Counted from the stretch's first letter, positions 47,670 to 56,357 are shown. The stretch is DNA of 64,000 bases from Prosapia bicincta (GCA_036971475.1 JBAIZL010000006.1:66718398-66782397); one strand, 5' to 3'. Numbers and translations: made by a program. The notes: generated by a model not told the origin, from the letters alone.

Positions 47670-48742
47670 TTATTCCTCTAGACTCCGCATTTCTTCGTCA
47701 GTAGTTGACAATAAAGTTGTGACGTCAATTCCGTCCAGATCCTCGAGCGTGATTGGCAGCGGCTCAGGAGGTATCTCAGACGTCATTTGTCTCCGTATGT
47801 CGGATATAATATAGTCCACAATATCCAGGCTCTGAGCAATCACCTCATCTGCGGTGGACGGTGGTGGCTTGGATGCTGGTGGTTGGGGAGGCAGAGATGT
47901 TGATGGTGGTGTCACCTCATCTGGCGCTGCGGTGAACGGTGGCTTGGATGCTGGTGGTTGGGACGCTGAAGGCAGAGATGTTGATGGTGGTGCCACCTCA
48001 TTTGGCGCTGCGGTGGACGGTGGCTTGGATGCTGGTGGTTCGGATGCTGAAGGCAGAGATGTCGATGTCCAGGTATGCGCTGGTGGTGGTTGCTGGCCGT
48101 CGTACGGGCGGGACGTCCTCAGATATCTATCCCATGACTGGCTGATTATAATTCGACCGTCGTTTGTGCATGGGAGATAGGATACTCCCGAAGAAATATT
48201 TAGTGTCACCAACGGGTACCCCGCCGCCGTAGCCTCTGATCTCAGTCTCAGCATCTGACTGAAATACCGACAACACAATTTAGTAATATGAAAACACGGA
48301 ATACTATAAAATCTGAAAGACTAATTCACAGTATAATTTTAAAAATTAAGTCAATTTAATGAATAAATACAATGTTTATGAAAATATATGTCCAAAATAG
48401 GTAATACAAAACAAAATCTAGTGTAAAATGAAATGCTGAAAAAGAACAGCTACCTTATACTATTTTATTAAAAATCGATATATGTTTAGCACATAATATA
48501 TCCAACTTTTTGAGCTCGCTTAAAGTTAATAAAACACGACAGTATAATTATTTGTGAAATTTGTAAAAAGCAATATGAAATGAAGGTTATTCAAAATTAA
48601 ACACACATATATAAAGTATTTTTAAATAAATATTCGTTGTCACTTACCTAAATAAGTCATCAGCCAAGCCCGGCAATATAGACCTGATCAGCTCCCTCAG
48701 CATGTCGTCGGTATAACGAGTGAGGTTGAATCCAGGCACCAT
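47670..48742 (-). CDS. Proline/serine-rich protein, probably spliced (two exons)
   Basis: Unknown protein. Exon 2 (48258 to 47670) encodes a ~90-residue N-part, then three imperfect copies of an STSLPSASEPPASKPP-type unit, then an acidic C-terminus ending EEMRSLEE. Upstream an open segment (48787-48648) ends exactly at a consensus donor, AG|GTAAGTG. An acceptor, TATTTCAG, at 48259 joins the two in frame across a 389-nt intron. The first Met in the upstream segment is at 48742; a further upstream exon is possible. Without splicing the ORF would start at 48278. It lies downstream of the IAP gene at the outer side of the viral cluster, so an early or host-interaction role is a guess only. Confidence 0.5.
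48259..48647 (-). other. Putative GT-AG intron
   Basis: Minus-strand donor GTAAGTG at 48647 and acceptor TTTCAG ending at 48259. AT-rich and full of stops in the flanking reading frame, whereas both flanks are open. Joining keeps the frame. Confidence 0.5.
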
Positions 48743-48972
48743 CTCAAGCAACTGTGTCAGGTATCCTCTGAAGCTACTGTGAGATATCTACTAGTGTGTT
48801 GTTGATATATACTCTTCTCCCCAACGTTTGGTAGGGGTATCAAGTTCTCACAGTTGGTATCCGGTTGTCAAGGTCTACTGGTTCAGCTTCCCACGCCTTC
48901 TACCGAGTTCAACAACTCTCACTGGCTCCACGACCGCAACGTCCGGTTCTCAAGGTTTACCAGTTCGCAAGC

Positions 48973-49596
48973 CTATGAGAGATAAACACGTATAGTGGCG
49001 GATGTGGGCGTTCTGCACACGCTACATACTTCAAGGCTAAGCGAGCACAATTGACAGGCAAACACATGTCCACATGGTAGACTTGCAACTTGCAATTCTT
49101 CTGCACAACAAATCTTACATTTCAAACGATCATCCTCATTACGTTGCACTAGATCACCGTCGTCGTCGTCGTCGTCATCATCATCGTCATCATCATCATC
49201 GTCATCAAAAACAGTTCTAATATCGATATTCATTTCTTCTACTTTAAATTTTACAATCCATGCTAATTTACATTCATGAAACCATTCAACGTGTTCAACA
49301 AACGGGTCATCTGTAGGTTCCCAACCTTTGAGACCTCCCCCACAACTAAAACATACAGTATGGTCATCTTCTCCGGTGTAGAAAAAACCGGTCAAGCTTA
49401 GAGTATATGGATTCAATGTTTCGCTTTCCACACCCTTCCAATTACGAAAAGAGGATAATCTGCTGTTCGCAAGTGAATAACGTCGATGAACTGGGTTCTC
49501 AATTGTAAGAGAATCGGGCCAAACCATGTCTGTCTGTGGAATGACTGAAAATCTTAAATGTCTTGTATTCTTATACACTTGTTCTCTGTGTCTCAT
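48973..49596 (-). CDS. iap: Inhibitor-of-apoptosis protein (BIR + RING)
   Basis: 207 residues. One BIR domain (about 45-115): RLSSFRNW, GFFYTGEDDHTVCFSCGGGL, W92 and zinc ligands C82, C85, H102, C109. A run of 16 Asp (131-146) follows, then a C-terminal RING (160-195): C160, C163, C175, H177, C181, C184, C191, C194. Family knowledge: BIR proteins bind caspases or IAP antagonists and the RING acts as a ubiquitin E3 ligase; insect DNA viruses use such genes to block apoptosis. The poly-Asp run is coded by a GAC/GAT triplet repeat and is probably length-variable. The ORF is intact and starts at the first ATG. It could be a captured host gene. Confidence 0.93.
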   Translation of the reverse strand: MRHREQVYKNTRHLRFSVIPQTDMVWPDSLTIENPVHRRYSLANSRLSSFRNWKGVESETLNPYTLSLTGFFYTGEDDHTVCFSCGGGLKGWEPTDDPFVEHVEWFHECKLAWIVKFKVEEMNIDIRTVFDDDDDDDDDDDDDDDDGDLVQRNEDDRLKCKICCAEELQVASLPCGHVFACQLCSLSLEVCSVCRTPTSATIRVYLS

Positions 49597-49639
49597 ACGG
49601 GGTTGAAACCGTCATCATTATGCCCACATTACAAGTTTG

Positions 49640-50780
49640 GAAATAGCCGGCGCTATTTACCAGTGACTACCACAAAATGCAGTCCCTACGGGCAATCGAC
49701 TTTCAAGTAGGGTGATAACCCCGACATTCAAGGTCGATTACCCGAATGAAAATGGCTCCAACCACCGCCATTTCCTGTAACTGCCACTCCATGACAAAAT
49801 GCAGTTCCCAAACAGCCAAGAAGGTTTAGGAGGACTTGTCCTACGCCAGGGACCTTCAAAGGCAAAGCTTTTTTTTTTGGTGCTTTAAAGGTTTACAGGG
49901 AGTTACCCCGTGCCAGGGACCTTTAAAACATTTTTCTTGAAGGTTTACGGGGAGTTAACCCACGCCAGTGACCATCAAGTTTTTTTTTAAATTTTTTTTG
50001 AAGCTTTAAAGGTTTACAGGGAGTTACCCCGTGCCAGGGACCTTTAAAACATTTTTCTTGAAGGTTTACGGGGAGTTAACCCACGCCAGTGACCATCAAG
50101 TTTTTTTAAATACTAAGCGATAAGCAAAATCGTAATAATATCTTGCACTGCGCAGTGCACATTTACAATGTACATAAGTGTTTGGTTGCGGTAGTATGCA
50201 CCTGAAGTAAATACGGCTGTTGTTGCTAGACGAGTATTTCTCAGGCAATTCCATGACATGTGGAAATATTGAGCCTTTTCCAAACCTTTTGTGAAAATGG
50301 TGGAAAACGGTATGATTCGCAATAGTTGTTCATCAAAAGGTATACTACCTTCGTACCAGCTGATACGAGCCTGCCTGTAACCATCGAGCAGACGTTTGTG
50401 ACGATTCATTTAAATTATGAAATTTGTAAGGCGGTTTAAAAATGGTAACACTTTGATAGTGTTCGGAATCGACATTCAAGGTCGATTACCCGAAATGGCT
50501 CCAACCACAGTCATTGCCTGTAACTGCCTAACATGACAAAATGAAGTTCCCAATGGAAACAGCCAGTTTTAAACTCTAATATTTTGCACTGCGCAGTGCA
50601 CATTTACAATCTACATAACATAAGTGTTGTGTTGCGACGGGCAATCGACTTTCAAGTAGGGTGTTTACCCCGACATTCAAGGTCGATTACCCGAATGAAA
50701 ATGGCTCCAACCACCGCCATTTCCTGTAACTGCCACTCCATGACAAAATGCAGTTCCCAATGCAAACAGCCGGTTTTAAA
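49640..50780. repeat. Segmental duplications left of the capsid block
   Basis: Three copies (about 49685-49815, 50462-50570, 50640-50775) share CGACATTCAAGGTCGATTAC and GACAAAATGCAGTTCCCAA. Between them, a 121-bp unit with GTTTACAGGGAGTTACCCCG is tandemly duplicated (49882 and 50003). CTTGCACTGCGCAGTGCACA palindromes occur at about 50141, 50584 and, with one change, 50812. A partial copy of the gene at 50783-51241 is included. Confidence 0.85.
50113..50409 (-). pseudogene. Truncated duplicate of the 50783-51241 gene
   Basis: Residues 16-45 or so (RISWYEGSIPFDEQLLRI...FSTIFTKGLEKAQY) match the middle of the neighbouring gene closely. The N-terminal third is missing and the C-terminal part is frameshifted until CAVQD, near the same end. 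It begins at an ATG that is out of family context. Interpretation: a broken copy made by the segmental duplication. Confidence 0.75.
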
Positions 50781-50782
50781 CT

Positions 50783-51241
50783 CTAAGCGATAAGCAAATC
50801 GTAATAATATCTTGCACTGCGTAGTGCACATTTACAGTCTACATAAGTGTTGTGTTGCGGTAGTATGCATTTGAAGTAAATGCGGCTGTTGTTGTTGCTG
50901 CTAGACGAGTATTTCTCAGGCAATTCCATCACATGTGGATGGAACTGCCGCAAATATTGTGCTTTTTCCAAACCTTTTGTGAAAATGGTGGAAAACGGTG
51001 TTAGCATGATTCGCAATAGTTGTTCATCAAAAGGTATACTACCTTCGTACCAGCTGATACGATGATATTTTGCCTGTAACCATCGAGCAGACTTTTGTGA
51101 CGATTCATTTAAATTATGAAATTTGTAAGGCGGTTTGAAAATGGTAACACTTTGATAGTGTTCGGACACCACAGCCAGTTCCTTCACAACGTATTTGCCA
51201 TCGTTGTCGACGAAGGCATGAAACTCCACTACTGCTTGCAT
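50783..51241 (-). CDS. Conserved Maverick-associated protein, possible RNase H-fold
   Basis: 152 residues starting MQAVVEFHAFVDNDGKYVVK. The pattern (VVEFHAFVD strand, FKPPYKF, WL...HRISWYEGSIPF, IFTKGLEKAQYL, C-terminal H...CALRSARYYYD) resembles uncharacterised proteins that recur in arthropod Maverick-like elements; this rests on my recognition of the pattern, not a search. The alternating strands with an early acidic position recall RNase H/DEDD exonuclease folds, but catalytic residues are not certain. The ATG is in a good position. Its first ~20 bases are echoed at 51419-51442, and a broken duplicate lies at 50113-50409. Confidence 0.65.
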   Translation of the reverse strand: MQAVVEFHAFVDNDGKYVVKELAVVSEHYQSVTIFKPPYKFHNLNESSQKSARWLQAKYHRISWYEGSIPFDEQLLRIMLTPFSTIFTKGLEKAQYLRQFHPHVMELPEKYSSSSNNNSRIYFKCILPQHNTYVDCKCALRSARYYYDLLIA

Positions 51242-51242
51242 G

Positions 51243-51424
51243 TTTGTCTGCCAACAAAAGTTTATACAAAAATTAATATTAATAAAAAATTAATATTAAA
51301 TAAATTCGTAAGATATGAAGTAATTTAAAGAGCCGCTATGGTATGAAGTAACATACGAACGTGTACCTAGCAAGAAATATATAAATTGTAGAAAGTAACG
51401 TATATATATTATTAGGCATGAAAC
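51243..51424. other. AT-rich spacer
   Basis: Separates the two unknown genes. Its right edge (51419-51442) repeats the start of the 50783-51241 gene (ACTGCTTGCATG), so it may be a duplication scar. No gene. Confidence 0.4.
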
Positions 51425-51949
51425 TCAACCACTGCTTGCATGCTTCTTGTACAAAACAACTTCCTCGTACAACTTGTCTGCCTCGGGGAGAGTACTGGAC
51501 ACGATCTCGTCCGTGGCTAGACACTCAATGATGTAAGACCCTAGTTGTGGTTCATTATAAAACAGTTCGCTGATGCGCCGGTTTACGAGCGGTATGGTAT
51601 CCATTAATAAATTCCATTCTGGTAGGCCCAAGGTGACCCTGTGTTTTCCGTCAAACAATGCGATATAACGTTTACCGAAGACAGTCTTTATTGTGATATC
51701 GCCGTTAGTTAGTGTAAACTTACGTTGTTCTCCTTCAGGCAGCGGTAGTCGTGTCTTGAAATCATTAAAGTCGTTGTACGTGAAAAAAACAAATTTTCTA
51801 CCAGCCTGTATAAGGACGCCTAGTTCGTAGACGGTGTGCTGAAAAAGCCCGGTCGCGACAAACTTCGTACACTGGTCATTCAGAAAATACACAGACTTTA
51901 GAAATATGCCCAACGGACGAGCGGTACGGTCTACATCCATCGCGTCCAT
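51425..51949 (-). CDS. Unknown protein downstream of the capsid gene
   Basis: 174 residues if started at the ATG at 51949 (MDAMDVDRTARPLG). The frame is open further up, to 51994, but only via a non-ATG codon. It looks like a folded mixed alpha/beta protein with no signal peptide or membrane segment; there is no motif I can name. It lies ~60 nt after the capsid gene in the same direction, so it is probably expressed with the late block. The C-terminus (YKKHASSG) overlaps the duplicated sequence at 51425-51442, so the native end may differ. Confidence 0.7.
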   Translation of the reverse strand: MDAMDVDRTARPLGIFLKSVYFLNDQCTKFVATGLFQHTVYELGVLIQAGRKFVFFTYNDFNDFKTRLPLPEGEQRKFTLTNGDITIKTVFGKRYIALFDGKHRVTLGLPEWNLLMDTIPLVNRRISELFYNEPQLGSYIIECLATDEIVSSTLPEADKLYEEVVLYKKHASSG

Positions 51950-52010
51950 GACGACAACTGAGACTAAATGCGAACAAATAGGGTAATATATCACAGGGTG
52001 TGGTCACAGA

Positions 52011-53204
52011 TTACGTAATCTTTTTAACAACACCTGTTAGCAGGTTATAGACAATATGCGAATCGTGAATAATCAAGCAGTAACCGGAAGTATTAGGCGG
52101 AATATTTTCAGACGCCTCGATTTCAAGTCTCACATCTACAGGCCCTGATTTTATCGTATCGTTTTGTTTCGAACAATCGATTACAAAAATCGGTGCTTTT
52201 TGCTTAAAGGTTGACAAGTCTAGACATGGTGATGGTTCGCGTGAATAATAGGACTGCTGAAATCTAACGTACATGTCATACAAAATGGCGGTGTCGCCGA
52301 GAATATTATGGTAGGGAAAGTACTGAGAGTTGAGATACAATTTTACATCCGTTACCTTGCAGCTATCAAACTCTGAAGCATTTGCTTTAATCTTGTTTTT
52401 GCGATCGATTTGCAACGCGAAAATTACGTAACGAGGTTTTTCCAGTTGCGAAGATGTCTTTACGGTCCAAGAGAGTTGTTTCGTGGCCGGTAAACCGGGA
52501 TATTCTATTAGTTCCCATTTCCGGTGTGGTACGTGAACGGTGACATCGCGTTCAATCATTTTCAAAAGTTTCAATTTTATCGGATCGGCTACGGAGACGT
52601 GCGGAACTCGCCAATAGATAGTATTTATTTTCAGATCAATATTTGTCGCATCCGTGCTAACTATTGCGTTTAAATTTAAAGATGAACGCAAAAGGACAAG
52701 CTCCTGTTTCACGTTGACTACAATTCTATTGTAATCCTCGAAAAATCCCATCAACATACGCAACGGTATAACTATGTTGAACTCTTTACAATCGTTATTT
52801 GTTTTACTCACTCCTAGCCAACCGCAATATCCGAGTTTATTTTTCTCGTGTTCGCGCAACGAAAGCAAGTTCTTAATGGTGGTCGTTATACCGACATTCC
52901 TGGTCCTGTCTATTTCGTTGCCTCCGATTTCGTATCTGATATCGTCGAAAAGAAAAGCTATAGCATTATTTATCAAAGACACGTCAGCGGCCGCTCCTCC
53001 GTCTTTTGTCGCAGTCAACGTACCTTTTATATGCAGCGTGCTCTGAAAAGGTATCGTAATGCTATCTTGTTGATGAATGGGAATACGAATTTCATCGTTA
53101 TTACCAAACGTAGCGGAGGAGTACGGTCGATGAGTATGGTACTCCAGCCCGTTGAGGGTGTTGTCGTACTCGGCGCTAGAGTCGATTGCCAAAAGGTTTT
53201 CCAT
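52011..53204 (-). CDS. Major capsid protein (double jelly-roll)
   Basis: 397 residues, intact, starting MENLLAIDSSAEYDNTL. It is rich in beta-strand-like alternation throughout. Segments such as YHTHRPYSSATFGNNDEIRI near the N-terminus, IPLRMLMGFFEDYNRIVVNV in the middle, and VDVRLEIEASENIPPNTSGY near the C-terminus match the pattern of double-jelly-roll capsid proteins of Mavericks and adintoviruses (hexon-like). Size and position next to penton and protease support this. Trimers of such proteins form the icosahedral shell. No stop or frameshift is seen. Confidence 0.88.
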   Translation of the reverse strand: MENLLAIDSSAEYDNTLNGLEYHTHRPYSSATFGNNDEIRIPIHQQDSITIPFQSTLHIKGTLTATKDGGAAADVSLINNAIAFLFDDIRYEIGGNEIDRTRNVGITTTIKNLLSLREHEKNKLGYCGWLGVSKTNNDCKEFNIVIPLRMLMGFFEDYNRIVVNVKQELVLLRSSLNLNAIVSTDATNIDLKINTIYWRVPHVSVADPIKLKLLKMIERDVTVHVPHRKWELIEYPGLPATKQLSWTVKTSSQLEKPRYVIFALQIDRKNKIKANASEFDSCKVTDVKLYLNSQYFPYHNILGDTAILYDMYVRFQQSYYSREPSPCLDLSTFKQKAPIFVIDCSKQNDTIKSGPVDVRLEIEASENIPPNTSGYCLIIHDSHIVYNLLTGVVKKIT

Positions 53205-53322
53205 TGTTCACTTTAAAACCCAAAGATCTGAGGAACCTAACGTTTCGCAGTGTTAACTGTGCCGTCGTCGGACGTAAACTGTCGCCCTTCTTATAGAAAC
53301 GCTCGTTAAATATTAGGCCCAT
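53176..53322 (-). CDS. Small ORF between penton and capsid genes
   Basis: 48 residues from the ATG at 53322 (MGLIFNERFYKKGDSLRPTT), basic, with a central RNVRFLRSLGFKV. It overlaps the end of penton by 17 nt and the start of the capsid gene by 29 nt, filling the gap exactly. Small basic ORFs in this place are known in related elements and can be core proteins, so I consider it probably real. Function unknown. Confidence 0.5.
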   Translation of the reverse strand: MGLIFNERFYKKGDSLRPTTAQLTLRNVRFLRSLGFKVNNGKPFGNRL

Positions 53323-54007
53323 CTCGACGTCTACGTAAATGTAATCGTACGGAAATGTTTTCTCCACGGAAATCTATTATATCACCGTTCTGATCTCGTA
53401 GACTTACAGTGATATTATGAATGACGCTTACGCTTACAGGTAAATATATTACGCTCTGAGGGACTTCTACAATTTTATAACCGGGCGGTACCTGCGGATA
53501 AAATTCGTGCAAGGTATGGCATTCTATGCCGTTTTGAAACGATCCTGCGACTATATTGCAATCCACGCGTATCACGTTAACCCTGATGATATCTACAGGC
53601 CGGTCAGAAGAGTGTTTATGATTTGCCTCTACTTTCTTCTTACTGAACCCCATCAGCTGGCCTATAGACATGGCCTTGTCGAAAAAGATTGCGTGCGAAC
53701 ATTTTATTTCCACTTTGAGTGTGTTATTATTCGGTGTCAATACTAAAACAGTATCGGGAACTAGTTTCGTTTTAATGTACCTCTCAATATCGGATATTTC
53801 GTACGATCCGGTCGGTAATGAAATCGTGTGAATGTTTTTATCATCGCCGTAATGAAAAAGATTGTTTACATCCTCAACGATATTTGGTATCGAGTTGTAT
53901 GTTGCCAGATCGATGAAAGCTATTTCCCACTCGCCTTTTGATACATCAATTGGTGGGAAAAAGTCACAAGACAAAACAGCAGTGTGATCTGATAGAACTA
54001 TGCTCAT
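53306..54007 (-). CDS. Minor capsid (penton-like) protein
   Basis: 233 residues from the ATG at 54007. N-terminal IVLSDHTAVLSCDFFPPIDV and GEWEIAFIDLATYNSIPNI, then LPTGSYEISDIERYIK, and a C-terminal strand region with VISLRD-type repeats ending in DFRGENISVRLHLR. This matches the single jelly-roll vertex protein that accompanies the double-jelly-roll capsid protein in Mavericks/adintoviruses. The stop of the protease gene overlaps this start as ATGA (54004-54007), implying coupled expression or an economical layout. The frame is open above 54007 only via a non-ATG start. Confidence 0.8.
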   Translation of the reverse strand: MSIVLSDHTAVLSCDFFPPIDVSKGEWEIAFIDLATYNSIPNIVEDVNNLFHYGDDKNIHTISLPTGSYEISDIERYIKTKLVPDTVLVLTPNNNTLKVEIKCSHAIFFDKAMSIGQLMGFSKKKVEANHKHSSDRPVDIIRVNVIRVDCNIVAGSFQNGIECHTLHEFYPQVPPGYKIVEVPQSVIYLPVSVSVIHNITVSLRDQNGDIIDFRGENISVRLHLRRRRDGPNI

Positions 54008-54384
54008 GACGTTAGAAACTTTAGACACAAATGACCGCAAACGACTGAGTTGTCTTTTTGACGTCTCTTGTAGTTATAGTGTACGTTAGCGTTTTCGCCA
54101 AAATACCTACTTAGCTCAATTGGCGGTCGCAGATTCCCGAAACTATCATAGTACTCTATAGAGTTTCCTCTCTTTTTGTAACATACCCAATGGGTGCCGG
54201 AGCCGGTTATACTATCCAAATTCACGATAGCCGATTCGTTTCTTAAAGGTCGTGCAGGTAATGTATCTCTCATGTATACACCTCTGAACCACGGTACTCC
54301 CAATGCTAAAGCGTATCTTTCCAGTTCTATATTAGTCAACGGTCTAATGGGTATACAATCTAACGACGTTTTTTTTTCGTACAT
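54004..54384 (-). CDS. Adenain-type cysteine protease
   Basis: 126 residues. The catalytic set of the adenovirus-type (C5/Ulp1-like) protease is visible: H65 in GTHWVCY, D80 in EYYDSFG, Q109 and C116 in SVVCGHLCL. In this family the enzyme matures virion proteins inside the particle. It is slightly shorter than many relatives and ends directly after the Cys helix (LKFLTS). It overlaps the PLA2 gene by 25 nt upstream and penton by 4 nt downstream, both in different frames. The ORF is intact. Confidence 0.9.
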   Translation of the reverse strand: MYEKKTSLDCIPIRPLTNIELERYALALGVPWFRGVYMRDTLPARPLRNESAIVNLDSITGSGTHWVCYKKRGNSIEYYDSFGNLRPPIELSRYFGENANVHYNYKRRQKDNSVVCGHLCLKFLTS

Positions 54385-54893
54385 CTTTTCTTCTTCTTCC
54401 CGCTACCTTGTTTCTTGTACGGTTTCAAGTAAAGCCCTTTGCCTTGCAGACGTTTCAACAGGTGTTGAACGGTAGGCTGACGACGACGACGACGACGTCT
54501 TTTACCGCCGCCAAATGCTGTCTTAGCTTTCATCGCTGCCGTTACGGCCAAAGCAGCGGCACGTTCACCGAGCGATGCGTCACCCGCTTTGACTCTGCTC
54601 CAAGCTTTTCCTGCTAAGATTTCGTCGGCTACGCGTCTTCTATCTAAATCACTGTAGTTGCTGTATGAGATATCGTGTTGTTTACAGGCTTCGTCCAACG
54701 GATTTATACCTTTATCACCGCGTGCCAACCGTGTCTTCAATTTTGTTCCCGGTCCACAATAATTGTACGAAGGTAAGTGTAACTCGACTGGAAGTAAATC
54801 GATGGCCTTATTCAAAACACCAGACACTAGTCCACGTCCTGTCTTTACGACACCGCGTTTACGACTAACAGCTGTTTTCCGTTTGACACCCAT
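54360..54893 (-). CDS. Virion PLA2-domain basic protein
   Basis: 177 residues. After a basic N-terminus, residues 43-90 form a parvovirus VP1-like phospholipase A2 core: calcium loop YCGPG (45-49) and the active-site helix DEACKQHD (67-74) with the His73-Asp74 pair. The rest is strongly basic with an R7 run (GGGKRRRRRRRQ) and a Lys/Arg-rich end, as in DNA-binding core proteins. In parvoviruses this domain acts on endosomal membranes during entry; here it is inferred to do the same from inside the virion. It is intact and starts at the first ATG. Confidence 0.9.
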   Translation of the reverse strand: MGVKRKTAVSRKRGVVKTGRGLVSGVLNKAIDLLPVELHLPSYNYCGPGTKLKTRLARGDKGINPLDEACKQHDISYSNYSDLDRRRVADEILAGKAWSRVKAGDASLGERAAALAVTAAMKAKTAFGGGKRRRRRRRQPTVQHLLKRLQGKGLYLKPYKKQGSGKKKKRCTKKKRR

Positions 54894-54926
54894 TTTATTA
54901 ATGATTCATAACAGTCACTGTTACGC

Positions 54927-55142
54927 CTACTTATAAAATATGTCTTTCAAGATTGCATATAACTCTCGGAGTCTAGTCGTCTTCATGCATCGTATTTTCA
55001 AAACATCGAAAATATCCTTTTCAACTGCCGTCACAGCTTCCAGGAATTCATTGTACACAAAAACCTGATTGTCGTCGGTGAAGAAATAAAGATTTCCGTC
55101 CATATATCTGAAACCGCCACGCAAATCGTTTGGTAAACCGTG
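54927..55142 (-). pseudogene. Detached hemopexin tail of the metalloproteinase
   Basis: In-frame continuation of the upstream ORF after the TAA at 55143. It contains GFRYMDGNLYFFTDDNQVFV, the characteristic start of a hemopexin blade, followed by a helical end (TTRLRELYAILKDIFYK). It has no good start codon of its own. It is therefore best read as the truncated C-terminus of the neighbouring gene, not as a separate protein. Confidence 0.75.
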
Positions 55143-56357
55143 TTAGATTTCGGTCATAGGTCCTTGATATAAACCGGTGTACCTACATTCATCATATCTC
55201 ATCACATAAGCGTTGTCGTAGAGGACAATTGTTTTACCCAGATGACTGTTGAAAATAGCGTTAACCGTCTTCATCGGTCGTCCTATCCAATCTTTCAGCG
55301 TGAACATATATCTTTTCAAAAGACTAGGATATTCTATAGCGTAAACCCATCCGTGAGCAATGAGCACCACATCTCCGCTGGGTGATTGATAAACGGCGGT
55401 AACGTTAGTAAAACCAGGTCGCAAATAGTTTAACCATTCCGAAATGATTTCGGGTTTCGGAACAACTTCTCTCTTATTCGGATCCAAATTCAATATCCAT
55501 ACATACTGTCCGTGAAACAAGTACATATGTTTCATCGCTATTAAAACGGCGTCAAAGCCGCGGACAGAACATAAATCGATAGTGTTTATTTCTGTTTCGA
55601 TCGTCGTAGGGCTAGAACGAACGGTGGAGCTGATGGTAGTAGGGGTAGTAGTGCTTGTGGTGGTAGTGGTGGAGGGGGTAGTGGTGGTTGGTTTTGCACC
55701 ATATAGATACTGAATATTATTAATATCATCTGAAGAAAGGTCTAAATAATACATACTGGATATATTTCGGTTGGTCGTATAGGCATACATTATCGAATCT
55801 CGTTTCTTATTATGAGACAGTCCTAGAGCGTGCCCTATTTCGTGGACCAGAACAGCGTAAAACGAGTTATGGCCATTATCGGATGTAGACATTGTAAAGT
55901 CCCACTCTTCTTCGTTATCGAAGTGTATCTCTACTTGCGATTGAAGCACATGAGGCGCAAAAGCGTGGGCAACGACTCTTCCTCTACCGTCAAATCTAGT
56001 ACCGCACATTGTTCCTTCCGACAGTTTTATATGTTCAGCGTCCCCAAATAGTATAGCGATATTTGGCCTTGTCGAGTCGAGAGTAAAAGTCAAAGGGATA
56101 TATCTACTCCAGAGATTGAAAGCGTGCGAAGCGATATTGAGATATTTTCTATTACCATACATATACCAAGTTAGTCCGTTGATACCCCATTTACGGTTGG
56201 TCTTAGCCTGAACAATACTACTACTACTACCGTTAGTTTCAGTATATCCACAAAATACCGTTGGCGTCGTATCGGTAATAGGGGAAGGCGACGACGACGA
56301 CGACGTTGCGAGCGAGGAGCTCAACAAGGCGAACAGTAACATCAGCTTGAAGAACAT
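55143..56357 (-). CDS. Secreted matrix metalloproteinase with hemopexin-like repeats
   Basis: 404 residues to the TAA. Residues 1-18 are a signal peptide (KLMLLFALLSSSLA). The catalytic domain (about 55-215) has the matrixin zinc motif HEIGHALGLSH (172-182) and the Met-turn SIMY (M190). A Ser/Thr-rich linker (about 218-255) leads to hemopexin-like blades (GFDAVLIAMKHMYLFHGQYV and following). There is no clear propeptide with the PRCGxPD switch; a lone FCGY at 36 is the only nearby Cys. In-frame sequence after the stop completes another blade, so the stop is probably a mutation. The family cleaves extracellular matrix, so spread through tissue barriers is an inference. Confidence 0.9.
   Translation of the reverse strand: MFFKLMLLFALLSSSLATSSSSSPSPITDTTPTVFCGYTETNGSSSSIVQAKTNRKWGINGLTWYMYGNRKYLNIASHAFNLWSRYIPLTFTLDSTRPNIAILFGDAEHIKLSEGTMCGTRFDGRGRVVAHAFAPHVLQSQVEIHFDNEEEWDFTMSTSDNGHNSFYAVLVHEIGHALGLSHNKKRDSIMYAYTTNRNISSMYYLDLSSDDINNIQYLYGAKPTTTTPSTTTTTSTTTPTTISSTVRSSPTTIETEINTIDLCSVRGFDAVLIAMKHMYLFHGQYVWILNLDPNKREVVPKPEIISEWLNYLRPGFTNVTAVYQSPSGDVVLIAHGWVYAIEYPSLLKRYMFTLKDWIGRPMKTVNAIFNSHLGKTIVLYDNAYVMRYDECRYTGLYQGPMTEI

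Noticed and set aside
47854..48180. Gly/Asp-rich plus-strand ORFs opposite the proline-rich gene
   Set aside because: Antisense shadow of the repeated proline-rich coding sequence.
53507..53746. 79-residue plus-strand ORF inside penton
   Set aside because: Antisense shadow of an intact conserved viral gene.
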